Assembly: GCA_016713005.1 (NCBI GenBank)
Contig: JADJPY010000003.1
Location: 62,001-126,000, forward strand
DNA from: Ramlibacter sp.
GTDB taxonomy: Bacteria; Pseudomonadota; Gammaproteobacteria; Burkholderiales; Burkholderiaceae_C
Length of the DNA stretch: 64,000 bases
Reading direction: 5' to 3'
Below, one piece after another: positions 15,969 through 25,650 of the stretch. A program made the translations under genes and the position numbers. The notes beneath the pieces are model-generated. The model worked only from the letters and a program-made list of their open reading frames with translations. It was not told where the DNA came from and ran no database searches. Every line of letters starts with the position of its first letter. Within the stretch, counting starts at the first letter, position 1.

Positions 15969-17602
15969 TCCGGGTTGCCCTGCAGCCCCTGGATGCGTTG
16001 CACATGGGCCAGCAGCGAACGCTGGGCCACCGGCCACATGCGCGGCGGCACGTCGCCGTAGGCCAGGGCAACCCAGTCGTCCATCGACGCGCCGGGCATG
16101 GCGCGCATCGCGGCCATCACCTTGGACTCGCGCTTGAGGCGGTGCGCCTTGAGGCCTTCGATGGCCTGTCTGGCCATCCGCAGCACATGGCCGTGTGCGG
16201 GGAGGATGAATTCAATGCCGTGCGTGTCGCAGGCGGCCGCCAGGGTGTCCAGCGAGTCCAGGTAGTCGCTCATGTTGCCGTCGGGCGGGTCGATCACCGT
16301 GGTGCTGCCATTGAGGACGTGGTCGCCCGAGAACAGCAGGCCATCCTCCAGCAACACAAGGCACAGGTGGTTGGCGGCATGCCCCGGGGTGTGGATGACC
16401 ATCAAAGTGTGCTCCAGCCCCCGTCCAGCAACGCTGACCCGCTCCTGATTTGATAGCACCTGGTCGGGCGTGAACTGGCTCGCCGCGCGCGCCGTGGGCG
16501 CCGAAGGCAGCCCCAGGACGGGCGGGTTGCCTGGGCACAAGGCCTGCAGCGGCCGCGCGCCGGGCGAGTGGTCGGGGTGTGAGTGCGTGCACACGATGAA
16601 CCGGATGTCCCCGCCAGCCGCGCGCCACAGCCGCTCCAGGTGCGCGCTGTCGGCCGGGCCGGGGTCGATGGCGATGTAGCCGCTGTCCGGGTCGCCGACC
16701 AGGTAGCTGTTGGTGCCGGGGCCGGTCATCACGCCAGGGTTGGGCGCTGTCAGCCTCTGCACGTTCTTCAGCAGTGGCACGGGCTGGTCGGTGTGCCAGT
16801 CCAGGTGATGCAGGATCTGGCCGTCGGGGCACACCAGCGCCAGCTCGCCATAGGGCATCTCGTGCTCCATGTAGCGCGCTTCCTTGCCGCGCAGCAGCCC
16901 GGCACGCGGGCAACTGGTCCACAGGGGCTGCTCGCTGGCGCAGGCGGCCAGCACGGCGTCCACCGATTCATGGTGCTGCAGCCGCTCAAGCGTGCGGATG
17001 GTCGGGAAGATGATGAAGAACTGCCCGGCCTCGTGGCGCTGCAGCGCGTCGGCCGGACGCACCCACACCGGCTCGAACTGTTCGGCTTCATCGGCCACGG
17101 GCTCCTGGCCTTCGGGCATGCGGGCGACGAGGAAGGGCACATCAAAGCGGCGCGGCAGGTCGCGGTCGGTGACCCAGTGGGCCATCACGTACACGCGGTC
17201 GGCAGCCAGCGTCAGCCCGAGTGCCTGGCATTGCGCGGCGAAGGGCGCCTTGCGGTCCAGCGCGGAGATGTCCCCGGCGCCGGCGTTGCGTCCGTCGGCA
17301 TGGCGCGCCAGCAGCACGCCCAGCTCCTCGAAGCTCTCGCGGATGGCGGCAATCGCCTGTGTGAGGTGCAAGTCGCTCTGGCCGGGCCGGCGCGCCGCGT
17401 GCGCATGCGCCGCCGCATCGGCAGCGTCAATTCCGCCGCCGGGAAACACATAGGCGCCCGGCGCGAAGCTGGCGGTCATGGAGCGGCGCGTCATCAGCAC
17501 CTCCACGCCCTGGGGGCCGTCGCGCAGCAGAAGCACGGTCGCGGCGGGTCGTGTCGGGGCGGGTTCGCGCTGCGCATGCAGCAGTTGGGTGGGTCTGACC
17601 AT
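15965..17602 (-). CDS. Nudix hydrolase fused to a metallo-beta-lactamase-fold hydrolase
   Basis: A 545-aa two-domain protein. The N-terminal half is Nudix-like: FPGGGID near 53-59 and RESFEELG near 88-95 match the end of the Nudix box, with an enlarged spacer. The C-terminal half (from about 260) is an MBL-fold domain of the LACTB2/GloB type with THSHPDHSPG near 338 providing zinc ligands, GHAANHLCLVLLEDGLLFSGDHVLNG, and a final HxxR-like helix. The substrate is unknown; Nudix enzymes cut nucleoside-diphosphate-linked compounds and LACTB2-type enzymes cut RNA or thioesters. Residues about 382-397 are encoded by palindromic element copy 3. The start at 17602 lies 51 bp from divergent dapF. Confidence 0.85.
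   Translation of the reverse strand: MVRPTQLLHAQREPAPTRPAATVLLLRDGPQGVEVLMTRRSMTASFAPGAYVFPGGGIDAADAAAHAHAARRPGQSDLHLTQAIAAIRESFEELGVLLARHADGRNAGAGDISALDRKAPFAAQCQALGLTLAADRVYVMAHWVTDRDLPRRFDVPFLVARMPEGQEPVADEAEQFEPVWVRPADALQRHEAGQFFIIFPTIRTLERLQHHESVDAVLAACASEQPLWTSCPRAGLLRGKEARYMEHEMPYGELALVCPDGQILHHLDWHTDQPVPLLKNVQRLTAPNPGVMTGPGTNSYLVGDPDSGYIAIDPGPADSAHLERLWRAAGGDIRFIVCTHSHPDHSPGARPLQALCPGNPPVLGLPSAPTARAASQFTPDQVLSNQERVSVAGRGLEHTLMVIHTPGHAANHLCLVLLEDGLLFSGDHVLNGSTTVIDPPDGNMSDYLDSLDTLAAACDTHGIEFILPAHGHVLRMARQAIEGLKAHRLKRESKVMAAMRAMPGASMDDWVALAYGDVPPRMWPVAQRSLLAHVQRIQGLQGNPE
16412..16459. repeat. Interspersed palindromic element, copy 3 (inside Nudix/MBL gene)
   Basis: CTCCAGCCCCCGTCCAGC ... 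GCTCCTGATTTGATAGCACC on the forward strand, collinear with the dapF copy. It is read in frame on the reverse strand as part of the MBL domain (SNQERVSVAGRG). Confidence 0.65.
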
Positions 17603-17653
17603 GCCTGCATTATCGGCAGCCCGATGGCGGGTGTCAGGCGCGATAATTCCGTC

Positions 17654-18535
17654 ATGCGAGTGCGCTTCACCAAAATGCAGGGCGCGGGCAACGACTTTGT
17701 GGTGCTCGACGAAACCCGCGGCCTGCTGGGCCTGAGCCCGGCGCAGTACCGGTTCCTGGCGGACCGGCACTTTGGCGTGGGTGCCGACCAGATCCTCAGC
17801 GTGCGCCCGGCGCCCGACGCACAGGTCGATTTCGAATACGTCATCCACAATGCCGACGGTGGCGAGGTGGAGCATTGCGGCAACGGCGCGCGTTGCTTCG
17901 TGCGCTTTGTGCATGACCAGGGGCTCACGCGGCGCAACCCGGTGCGGGTGCGCACCGTCAACAACATCCTGGTGCTCAGCGAAGGCAGCGATGGCCGTGT
18001 GACCGTGGACATGGGCCCGCCGGTGTTCGATCTGGCGCAAGTGCCCTTTGACGCCACCGGCTTGACGCCCCAGGTTGCTGGTTCATGGCAAAAATGGCCG
18101 CTGGCCCCCGTGGATGTTGGCGGATCCGCTCCTGTTTTGATAGCAGTTCTGTCCATGGGCAACCCCCACGCGGTGCTGGTTGTGGACGACGTGGACACCG
18201 CACCGGTGAGCCTGCAGGGGCCGTGGGTGGAGGGCCACCCGCGCTTTCCCCGGCGCGTCAATGCCGGCTTCATGCAGGTGGTAAGCCGCAGCCAGATCCG
18301 GCTGCGGGTGTACGAGCGCGGTGCCGGCGAGACGCTGGCCTGCGGCACCGGCGCCTGCGCTGCCGTGGTTGCCGGCATCCGCCTGGGTCTGCTGGACCCG
18401 TGCGTGGACGTAGACACCCGTGGCGGACGCCTCACCATCGAGTGGGCGGGCGCACAAGGGCCGGATTGGGCGCCGGTGTGCATGACCGGCCCGGCCACCC
18501 GCGTGTTCGAGGGCGAAATTGACATTCCCGACTGA
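17654..18535 (+). CDS. dapF: Diaminopimelate epimerase
   Basis: A 293-aa enzyme that converts LL- to meso-diaminopimelate for lysine and peptidoglycan synthesis. Both active-site cysteines are present: Cys75 in HNADGGEVEHCGNGARC and Cys230 in ETLACGTGACAA. The start MRVRFTKMQGAGNDFVV is the family N-terminus. Residues about 146-165 (KWPLAPVDVGGSAPVLIAV) come from palindromic element copy 4 and sit in a loop just before the conserved SMGNPH, which explains why the protein is longer than E. coli DapF (274). It leads the conserved dapF-DUF484-xerC block, with the next start 7 bp downstream. Confidence 0.95.
   Translation: MRVRFTKMQGAGNDFVVLDETRGLLGLSPAQYRFLADRHFGVGADQILSVRPAPDAQVDFEYVIHNADGGEVEHCGNGARCFVRFVHDQGLTRRNPVRVRTVNNILVLSEGSDGRVTVDMGPPVFDLAQVPFDATGLTPQVAGSWQKWPLAPVDVGGSAPVLIAVLSMGNPHAVLVVDDVDTAPVSLQGPWVEGHPRFPRRVNAGFMQVVSRSQIRLRVYERGAGETLACGTGACAAVVAGIRLGLLDPCVDVDTRGGRLTIEWAGAQGPDWAPVCMTGPATRVFEGEIDIPD
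18088..18146. repeat. Interspersed palindromic element, copy 4 (inside dapF)
   Basis: GCAAAAATGGCCGCTGG ... CTCCTGTTTTGATAGCAG. It shares GCCCCCGTGGATGnTGG with copy 1 and is in frame in dapF. Confidence 0.78.
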
Positions 18536-18542
18536 AGGCAGC

Positions 18543-19220
18543 ATGACTGAACACACCATTCCCCCCATCACCGAAGACGACATCGCCAACTACCTGGCGC
18601 AGACGCCGGGCTTTTTCGAGCGCCACGCCGAGCTGCTGGCCAGCGTGCAACTGACCAGCCCGCATGGCCAGCGCGCCGTGAGCCTGCAGGAGCGCCAGGC
18701 GGAGATGCTGCGCGAGAAGATCAAGGGCCTGGAGCGCCGCCTGATGGACATGATCCGCCACGGCAACGAGAACGTGGTCATCGCCGCCCGCATGCACCGC
18801 TGGACCCTGCAGTTGCTGGGCAACGACGTGCCGCGGGGACTTCCCGATCTGGTGGTCAGCGGCATCCGGGACGATTTTTTCGTGCCGCAGGTGGCGCTGC
18901 GCATCTGGGACGTGGATGCCGCGTTTGCCGACGCCGGTTTTGTGCAGGGCGTCAGTGAGGACGTGAAGACCTTCGCATCGTCGCTCGCCACGCCCTATTG
19001 CGGGGTGAACTCGGGCTTTGAAGCCGTGCAATGGCTGGACGACGCCGCGTTGGCATTGTCGGTGGCGCTGGTGCCGCTGCGCGCCGCGCCTGCTGGCCCG
19101 GCCTTTGGCCTGCTGGTGCTTGCGTCGCCCGATCCGCAGCGTTTCCAGGCCGCCATGGGCACGGATTTCCTCGAACACATCGCGGGCCTGGCCGGCGCCG
19201 CGCTCTCGCGGCTGCGGTGA
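18543..19220 (+). CDS. DUF484 family protein
   Basis: A 225-aa protein of the DUF484 family, which sits between dapF and xerC in many proteobacteria. Landmarks: EDDIANYLAQTPGFFERHAELL near the N-terminus, then HGQRAVSLQERQ and a predicted coiled coil (QAEMLREKIKGLERRLMDMIRH, cited as residues about 50-75), followed by a GAF-like domain to the C-terminus. Molecular role is unknown. The start MTEHTIPP lies 7 bp after dapF; the stop overlaps the xerC GTG start by 3 bp (GTGA), so translation is coupled. Confidence 0.88.
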   Translation: MTEHTIPPITEDDIANYLAQTPGFFERHAELLASVQLTSPHGQRAVSLQERQAEMLREKIKGLERRLMDMIRHGNENVVIAARMHRWTLQLLGNDVPRGLPDLVVSGIRDDFFVPQVALRIWDVDAAFADAGFVQGVSEDVKTFASSLATPYCGVNSGFEAVQWLDDAALALSVALVPLRAAPAGPAFGLLVLASPDPQRFQAAMGTDFLEHIAGLAGAALSRLR

Positions 19221-20173
19221 ACGCCGACGACGCGCTGGTCCATCGCTACCTGGAGCATGTCCGGGTCGAAAAGCGCCTGGCGTCGCGCACTGTGGCGTTG
19301 TACGCGCTGGACCTGCGCAAGCTGCAGGGCTTTGCCGCCAGTGCCGGCTGTGCCCTCACGGCGTTGACGCACGCCCACATCCGCCGCTTTGTGGCCAGCA
19401 TGCACGCCGGGGGCCGCAGCCCGCGCGGCATCGCACTCATCCTGTCTGGCTGGCGCGGCCTGTATGTCTGGCTGGGCCGCGAGGGCCTGGTGGCCAGCAA
19501 TCCGGTGCAGGACGTACGTGCGCCGCGCTCGGGCAAGCCGTTGCCCAAGGCACTGGGCGTGGACGACGCCGTGCAATTGGCCGCCTGGCGCGCGCCGGCG
19601 GGTGAGGGCACAGGCCAGGATGCCGTGCTGGACGCCCGCGACGCCGCCATGGTGGAGTTGCTGTACTCCAGCGGCCTGCGGGTGGACGAACTGGTGGGGC
19701 TGGACGTGCAGGCCGGCGTGCAGGCGCGCGGCTGGATTGACCTGGAAGGCGCCCTGGCCCATGTGCTGGGCAAGGGTTCCAAGCGACGCAGCGTGCCGGT
19801 GGGGAGCGCCGCGCTGGCTGCATTGCGCGCCTGGCTGGTGGTGCGGCCGCAGTGCCTGAAGACCGGCGCACCCGGGAGCGGTTCATCCGCCCTGTTTGTC
19901 GGGCGCCACGGCACCCGGCTGACCGCCCAGTCGGTCTGGCAGCGCCTTCGCCGCCGGTCTCTGGCCGCAGGCCTGGCCACGCCGGTGCATCCCCACATGC
20001 TGCGCCACAGCTTCGCCAGCCACGTGCTGCAATCAAGTGGCGACCTGCGCGCGGTGCAGGAACTGCTCGGCCACGCCAGCATTGGCACGACGCAGGTGTA
20101 CACCCGGCTGGACTTCCAGCACCTTGCCCGCGCGTACGACGCGGCCCATCCGCGCTCGAAGCGCAAACCCTGA
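19217..20173 (+). CDS. xerC: Tyrosine recombinase XerC
   Basis: A 318-aa site-specific recombinase that acts with XerD at dif to resolve chromosome dimers. An N-terminal SAM-like domain (about 1-100) binds DNA core sites. The catalytic set is complete: Arg near 155 (YSSGLRVDELVGL), Lys near 187 (GKGSKRR), His260 and Arg263 in HMLRHSFASH, His286 in LLGHASIGTTQ and nucleophile Tyr295 in VYTRLDF. The start is a GTG overlapping the DUF484 stop codon; the frame has no nearby ATG. Context dapF-DUF484-xerC supports XerC rather than XerD. Confidence 0.93.
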   Translation: MNADDALVHRYLEHVRVEKRLASRTVALYALDLRKLQGFAASAGCALTALTHAHIRRFVASMHAGGRSPRGIALILSGWRGLYVWLGREGLVASNPVQDVRAPRSGKPLPKALGVDDAVQLAAWRAPAGEGTGQDAVLDARDAAMVELLYSSGLRVDELVGLDVQAGVQARGWIDLEGALAHVLGKGSKRRSVPVGSAALAALRAWLVVRPQCLKTGAPGSGSSALFVGRHGTRLTAQSVWQRLRRRSLAAGLATPVHPHMLRHSFASHVLQSSGDLRAVQELLGHASIGTTQVYTRLDFQHLARAYDAAHPRSKRKP

Positions 20174-20200
20174 GGGTGCCGGCCGGCTGGCCGATTGCCG

Positions 20201-21982
20201 CTACAGGGGCGCGCGCCCGGAGGGGGCGAATCCGCTGCCGGCCCCGGTGCCCGGCGCATCGCTGAGAGCGAACACGCCACGGCGGCTGTCTCTGGGCGCG
20301 TTGGCCAGCACCGCGTGCAGCCGCTGCATCAGGTCATTGACGTCGCTGCCGTCCAGGGGGACCAGGGCCTGCGCCACACGCAGCTGAGCCACCCATTCAG
20401 GGGATTTGTCCTTGAACGGCATCAGGCAGCGGGCAATCACGCGTGCACCGGCGGACGCCGCGTCCTGGGGCGACAGCGGCCCCTCGACCAGCATGCCAAA
20501 GCGCAGCTCGCCCAGGCGTGCCACGCTGTCGATCTCGCGCGCGGTGGTCAGCAGCCGTCCGGCCACACGCAGCGGCATTTCTTCGGCGGAGCGGCGGTCA
20601 AAGTCGCGCTGGATCTGCTCGGTGTTGATGATGTCCATCAGCAGCACCGAACTTTGCTGGCGCAGCCGGACCGAGCGCGCGATCATGTGTGCCAGGCGCT
20701 CTTCAAAGACATGTGCGTTGATCAGGCCGGTGGCCGGGTCCACGCGGTCCAGTCCCTGGATGCGGCGGGAGTTCTCCCGGCGCTGCTGGCTGCGCAGCAT
20801 CAGGATGACCAGCAGGATCGGCAACTCGACGGCGATGCCGAACTGCATGCTGTGGCTGGTGAGAAAGCTCACCGGCACCAGCCCGGCGATGCGCGCCAGG
20901 GGAAACAGCGCGCTCAGGATTACGGGGATGCCGCCCACCAGAACCCACGGGGCGTACCGGTCGCCAAGCCGCCAGGCCCACAGGCAGGCGACGATGACGG
21001 CGGCCTGGGTCAAGCCCATGTAGCCCGCCATGATGCCCATGCGCGTTGGCCCTTGCGTGGCCAGCACGAGGACCGACGCCACCGCGCCCAGCGCACCCAG
21101 GCCCTGCATCGCCAGGTGTGCACGGCGCGAACGCTCCGGCAGCGAAACCACGGCGGATATGAAGAGCACGATGGCGGCCATCGTCCACACCGGCAGCAGC
21201 AGCGCGGACGCATCGTTCCAGGCGGGCAGGTGCGGCCACAGGTGCAGCCCGGCGATTCCGGTCAGCGATGCCTGCGTCAGGCCCGTCAGCGCCACAGCGG
21301 GCGCATACAGCGCGTAGGCCGAGTCGCGCAGGGAGACGGCGCTGAGCACCGAGATGGCCACTGCCAGCCCGGCAAGGCCGAAGAAGATGCCCAGGATCAG
21401 CGAGACGCGCTGCTCCGAGCGGTTGAGTCGGCTCTCGCTGATGAACATCAGTGGCGCGCCAAAGGCGTGCATGTTCTCGACGCGCAGCAGGTACTTGCGG
21501 GGCTCTTCGGCAGACACGGTGACCGGCAGCAGGGGATGGCGGTGCGGCACGGGCCAGTTGCCCACGGCAATGCGGTCACCGGCTTCCAGCACGTTCCACT
21601 GACCCGCCGTGTCCTGGCTGTAGAGCGACACCCTGTCGACCGAGGCGTAGGGAATTTCGAGGTACCAGCGTTCGGCGTCCGGTGCAGGCGGGATGGTGAA
21701 ACGCACCCACAGGGCCTGGCGCGGCTGCAGGTTGTAGACCGCCCCACTGTGCGTCGGCGTCCAGTTCACGCCAGTGCCGGCATCAACCGACTGCACTGTC
21801 GCCTGCGCGTGCGGGTCCACCCAGAAGTCACCCCAGTCGGCCAGGTCCACCGGTTGGCGAACGGTATCCAGGTCGAGCACGGTCCGCGCAGGCGATGTCG
21901 ACGGCATGGTCAGCGCGAGGAACAGGGCCAGCAGGGCGATCGCGAGGACGGGCCAGCGGCGCCCGGGGGTCATTTGGTGCAT
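20201..21982 (-). CDS. 7TM-DISM membrane sensor with degenerate GGDEF domain
   Basis: A 593-aa protein: signal/anchor helix (about 10-30), periplasmic beta-rich 7TMR-DISM extracellular domain (about 35-195, with ALWVRFTI and YASVDRVSLYSQD), seven hydrophobic helices (about 200-410), a short coiled linker, and a C-terminal GGDEF-like domain from about residue 420 (DPATGLINAHVFEERL). At the signature site it reads RLGELRFGML instead of GG[D/E]EF, so cyclic-di-GMP synthesis is unlikely; it may bind a nucleotide or act through protein contacts. It converges on xerC with 27 bp between stops. The first ATG of MHQMTPG was taken as start; a longer in-frame reading would overlap the divergent methyltransferase gene. 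Confidence 0.85.
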   Translation of the reverse strand: MHQMTPGRRWPVLAIALLALFLALTMPSTSPARTVLDLDTVRQPVDLADWGDFWVDPHAQATVQSVDAGTGVNWTPTHSGAVYNLQPRQALWVRFTIPPAPDAERWYLEIPYASVDRVSLYSQDTAGQWNVLEAGDRIAVGNWPVPHRHPLLPVTVSAEEPRKYLLRVENMHAFGAPLMFISESRLNRSEQRVSLILGIFFGLAGLAVAISVLSAVSLRDSAYALYAPAVALTGLTQASLTGIAGLHLWPHLPAWNDASALLLPVWTMAAIVLFISAVVSLPERSRRAHLAMQGLGALGAVASVLVLATQGPTRMGIMAGYMGLTQAAVIVACLWAWRLGDRYAPWVLVGGIPVILSALFPLARIAGLVPVSFLTSHSMQFGIAVELPILLVILMLRSQQRRENSRRIQGLDRVDPATGLINAHVFEERLAHMIARSVRLRQQSSVLLMDIINTEQIQRDFDRRSAEEMPLRVAGRLLTTAREIDSVARLGELRFGMLVEGPLSPQDAASAGARVIARCLMPFKDKSPEWVAQLRVAQALVPLDGSDVNDLMQRLHAVLANAPRDSRRGVFALSDAPGTGAGSGFAPSGRAPL

Positions 21983-22049
21983 GTGTTTCAAACCTCGGCA
22001 CGCAGTTGAACACAGGTCTGGACGGCCTGCAGCAGTTGACAATACGGAC

Positions 22050-23231
<1,182 letters not shown>

Positions 23232-23292
23232 CGGAATGGCAGGGGTTGATTCCCCCGTAAACTGACCCACTTCCGATGTTTTGGGCAGCCAC

Positions 23293-24360
23293 ATGAGTCT
23301 CATTCCCGCCACCATCCTGACCGGCTTTCTCGGTTCCGGCAAAACCACCCTGCTCAAGCGCGTGCTGAACGAGGCGCACGGCCAGAAGATCGCGGTGATC
23401 GAGAACGAATTCGGCGAGGAGAACATCGACAGCGACATCCTGTTGACCGAGTCCAAGGAGCAGATCATCCAGATGAGCAACGGATGCATCTGCTGCACCA
23501 TCCGTGAGGACCTGCGCGCCACCCTGCAACTGCTGGCCGCCAAAAGGCGAAAAGGGCTGCTGGACTTTGACCGGGTGGTGATTGAAACCACCGGGCTGGC
23601 CGATCCGGGCCCGGTGGCCCAGACCTTCTTCATGGACGACGAGATTGCCGAGACCTACCTGCTGGATTCCATCCTGACCCTGGTGGACGCCAAGCACGCC
23701 GCCCAGCAGCTGAACGACCGTCAGGAAGCCCGTCGTCAGGTGGGATTCGCCGACCAGATCTTCATCAGCAAGACCGATCTGGTGGCCAGGGAGGAAACGG
23801 ATGCGCTGATGCACCGCCTCAAGCACATGAATCCGCGCGCGCCCCAGAAGGCGGTGCATTTCGGCGAGGTGACTCTGAAGGAGGTGTTCGACCTGCGCGG
23901 GTTCAACCTCAATGCCAAACTGGACATCGATCCGGACTTCCTGAAGGAAGACGATCACGACCACCACGGGCACGACCATGACCACCACGACCATGCGCAT
24001 GGCGAGCATTGCGACCACCCGTCGCATGCGCATGAGGGCCATGGACACCACCACCACCACGACGATGATGTGAAGAGCTTTGTGTTCCGCTCTGATCGGG
24101 CATTTGACGCCGCCAGGCTGGAAGACTTTCTGGGCGCCATCGTCAATATCTACGGCCCGCGGATGCTGCGCTACAAGGGCGTGCTGAACATGAAGGGCAC
24201 CGAGCGCAAAGTGATTTTCCAGGGAGTGCATCAACTCATGGGCAGCGACCTGGGGCCGCAATGGGCCGAGGGTGAGGCACGCACCAGCAAGATGGTGTTC
24301 ATCGGGCTCGATTTGCCCCGGGAAATCTTCCTGCAGGGGCTGGAACAGTGTCTCGTTTGA
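23293..24360 (+). CDS. COG0523 metal-chaperone GTPase with His-rich insert
   Basis: A 355-aa G3E-family GTPase (CobW/YjiA/ZNG1 type). Walker A GFLGSGKTT at residues 11-19, ENEFGEENID switch region near 37-46, the metal-binding CxCC motif in NGCICCTIRED near 64-67, and SKTDLV as the base-recognition motif near 158. A striking His/Asp-rich segment at about 218-258 includes runs such as DHDHHGHDHDHHDHAHGEH and a stretch of five His, which should bind zinc, nickel or cobalt. A CobW C-terminal domain follows. It lies directly upstream of a Cys-poor DksA, a pairing that recalls zinc-limitation modules. The start MSLIPATILTG fits the family. Confidence 0.9.
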   Translation: MSLIPATILTGFLGSGKTTLLKRVLNEAHGQKIAVIENEFGEENIDSDILLTESKEQIIQMSNGCICCTIREDLRATLQLLAAKRRKGLLDFDRVVIETTGLADPGPVAQTFFMDDEIAETYLLDSILTLVDAKHAAQQLNDRQEARRQVGFADQIFISKTDLVAREETDALMHRLKHMNPRAPQKAVHFGEVTLKEVFDLRGFNLNAKLDIDPDFLKEDDHDHHGHDHDHHDHAHGEHCDHPSHAHEGHGHHHHHDDDVKSFVFRSDRAFDAARLEDFLGAIVNIYGPRMLRYKGVLNMKGTERKVIFQGVHQLMGSDLGPQWAEGEARTSKMVFIGLDLPREIFLQGLEQCLV

Positions 24361-24426
24361 GGCGTCTGTTTGTCTCGCTTGCGCAACTGCCCGGTTTTGC
24401 GCCGCCCCAGCCGGTATCATCGCGCG

Positions 24427-24478
24427 CCGGGAAAAACCCGGAAATGCGCCGTTTGGCGGGTGGCAAACCGGGTATAAC
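24427..24478 (+). promoter_or_regulatory. Possible dksA promoter region
   Basis: A small hairpin CCGGG-AAAAA-CCCGG (24427-24441) could end the GTPase transcript. GGGTATAAC (24470-24478) looks like a -10 box about 95 bp before the dksA start, and a short repeat GTTTG..CAAAC sits just upstream. No Zur-type palindrome is seen. Confidence 0.35.
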
Positions 24479-24572
24479 TCATCCCGATGAAGCCCGTTCA
24501 ATGCCCTGAAAATGCGACTTTGTGCGCGACGAAGGCACACATGCGACTGCGGGTTCCGCAAGGAGACAAGAC

Positions 24573-25613
24573 GTGAAATCCCAACCGGTCAAGACCAAGG
24601 CGAAGGCGACCAAGCCGGCCGCCAAGGCCAAAGCACCTGCGAAGAAGGCACCGGCAAAGCCGGCGGCCAAAGTCAAGGTCGCAGCAAAGCCGGTCAAGGT
24701 AGCGGCGAAGCCTGCCGTCAAAGCCAAGCCAGTGCCCAAGCCCGTTGCCAAGGCGAAAGCAAAGCCGCCGGTCAAGGCGTCGGGCAAGAAGGCACCAGCA
24801 GCCGTCAAGGCCAAGCCCACACCCAAGTCCACGGCCGTTGCCAAGCCGGCCAAGGCCGTCAAGGCTGGCAAGCCGGTTCCCAAAGCGGCTCCGAAAGCGG
24901 CTTCCAAAGCGGTGCCAAAGCCGGCGGCGAAGCCTGTCAAGGCTGTGGCCAAACCGGTGCCCAAAGCGCCGGTCGCGGTGCCAACGCCTGTCGTGGCTCC
25001 AGCCGCCCCGCCCGTGCGATCGAGCAAGGCGTCCGCCCGCCTTGCCCAGATTACCGTTCCTTCGATGGCGCAGTCGGTGGCTTCCACAGCCGCCAAGTCC
25101 AGTTATATCCAGACCATGTCCACGCCCGTTCTCATTCCCCCGCCTGCCACCGTCGCCCGCAAAGATCCCAAACTCGCCAACAACTGGAAGACGAAGGCTG
25201 CTGACCAGCTGAGCGACGCCGAAGTGGTGGCGATGCCCGATGCGGAGTACATGAACGACAAGCAGCTCGCCTTCTTCCGTTTCAAGCTTTCCCAGCTCAA
25301 GCAGGATATCCTGAACAACGCCGGCGAGACGACAGAGCACCTGCGTGAGGACACCGTGATCGTTCCCGACCCGGCGGATCGCGCGACCATCGAAGAGGAG
25401 CACGCCCTGGAATTGCGTACACGGGACCGTGAACGCAAGCTGCTGAAGAAGATCGAACAGTCGATTGCCCGGATTGATGCCGGTGACTACGGGTATTGCG
25501 ACGAGACCGGAGAACCCATCGGCGTCGGGCGCCTGCTGGCCCGGCCCACCGCCACGCTCTCCCTGGAGGCCCAGCAGCGCCGGGAGCTCAAGCAGAAGAT
25601 GTTTGGCGACTGA
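24573..25613 (+). CDS. dksA: DksA-family RNA polymerase-binding factor with long basic N-terminal extension
   Basis: A 346-aa protein whose C-terminal 150 residues are DksA: YMNDKQLAFFRFKLSQLK, a coiled-coil tip with DPADRA near 267 (the functional DxxDxA), and GDYGYCDETGEPIGVGRLLARP. DksA binds the RNA polymerase secondary channel and works with ppGpp. Only one of the four zinc-finger Cys remains (Cys near 309; CDET and ATLSLEAQ replace the CxxC pairs), as in zinc-independent DksA forms. The first ~190 residues are Lys/Ala/Pro/Val repeats (PAKKAPAKPAAKV style), like histone H1 C-terminal tails. GTG 24573 is chosen as the start because AAGGAGAC precedes it; an earlier ATG at 24522 lacks one. 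Confidence 0.88.
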   Translation: MKSQPVKTKAKATKPAAKAKAPAKKAPAKPAAKVKVAAKPVKVAAKPAVKAKPVPKPVAKAKAKPPVKASGKKAPAAVKAKPTPKSTAVAKPAKAVKAGKPVPKAAPKAASKAVPKPAAKPVKAVAKPVPKAPVAVPTPVVAPAAPPVRSSKASARLAQITVPSMAQSVASTAAKSSYIQTMSTPVLIPPPATVARKDPKLANNWKTKAADQLSDAEVVAMPDAEYMNDKQLAFFRFKLSQLKQDILNNAGETTEHLREDTVIVPDPADRATIEEEHALELRTRDRERKLLKKIEQSIARIDAGDYGYCDETGEPIGVGRLLARPTATLSLEAQQRRELKQKMFGD

Positions 25614-25650
25614 GCTGCATCGCTGAGACCACCCGCGGAACGCACCAGCC

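Noticed and set aside
23952..24069. The His codon-rich stretch as a tandem DNA repeat or satellite
   Set aside because: It is irregular at the DNA level and encodes a metal-binding tract common in this GTPase family.
24573..25140. The Lys/Ala/Pro-rich stretch as a separate histone-like gene fused by a frameshift
   Set aside because: The reading frame runs without a break into the DksA core, and the GTG has a good ribosome binding site, so one gene is the simpler reading.
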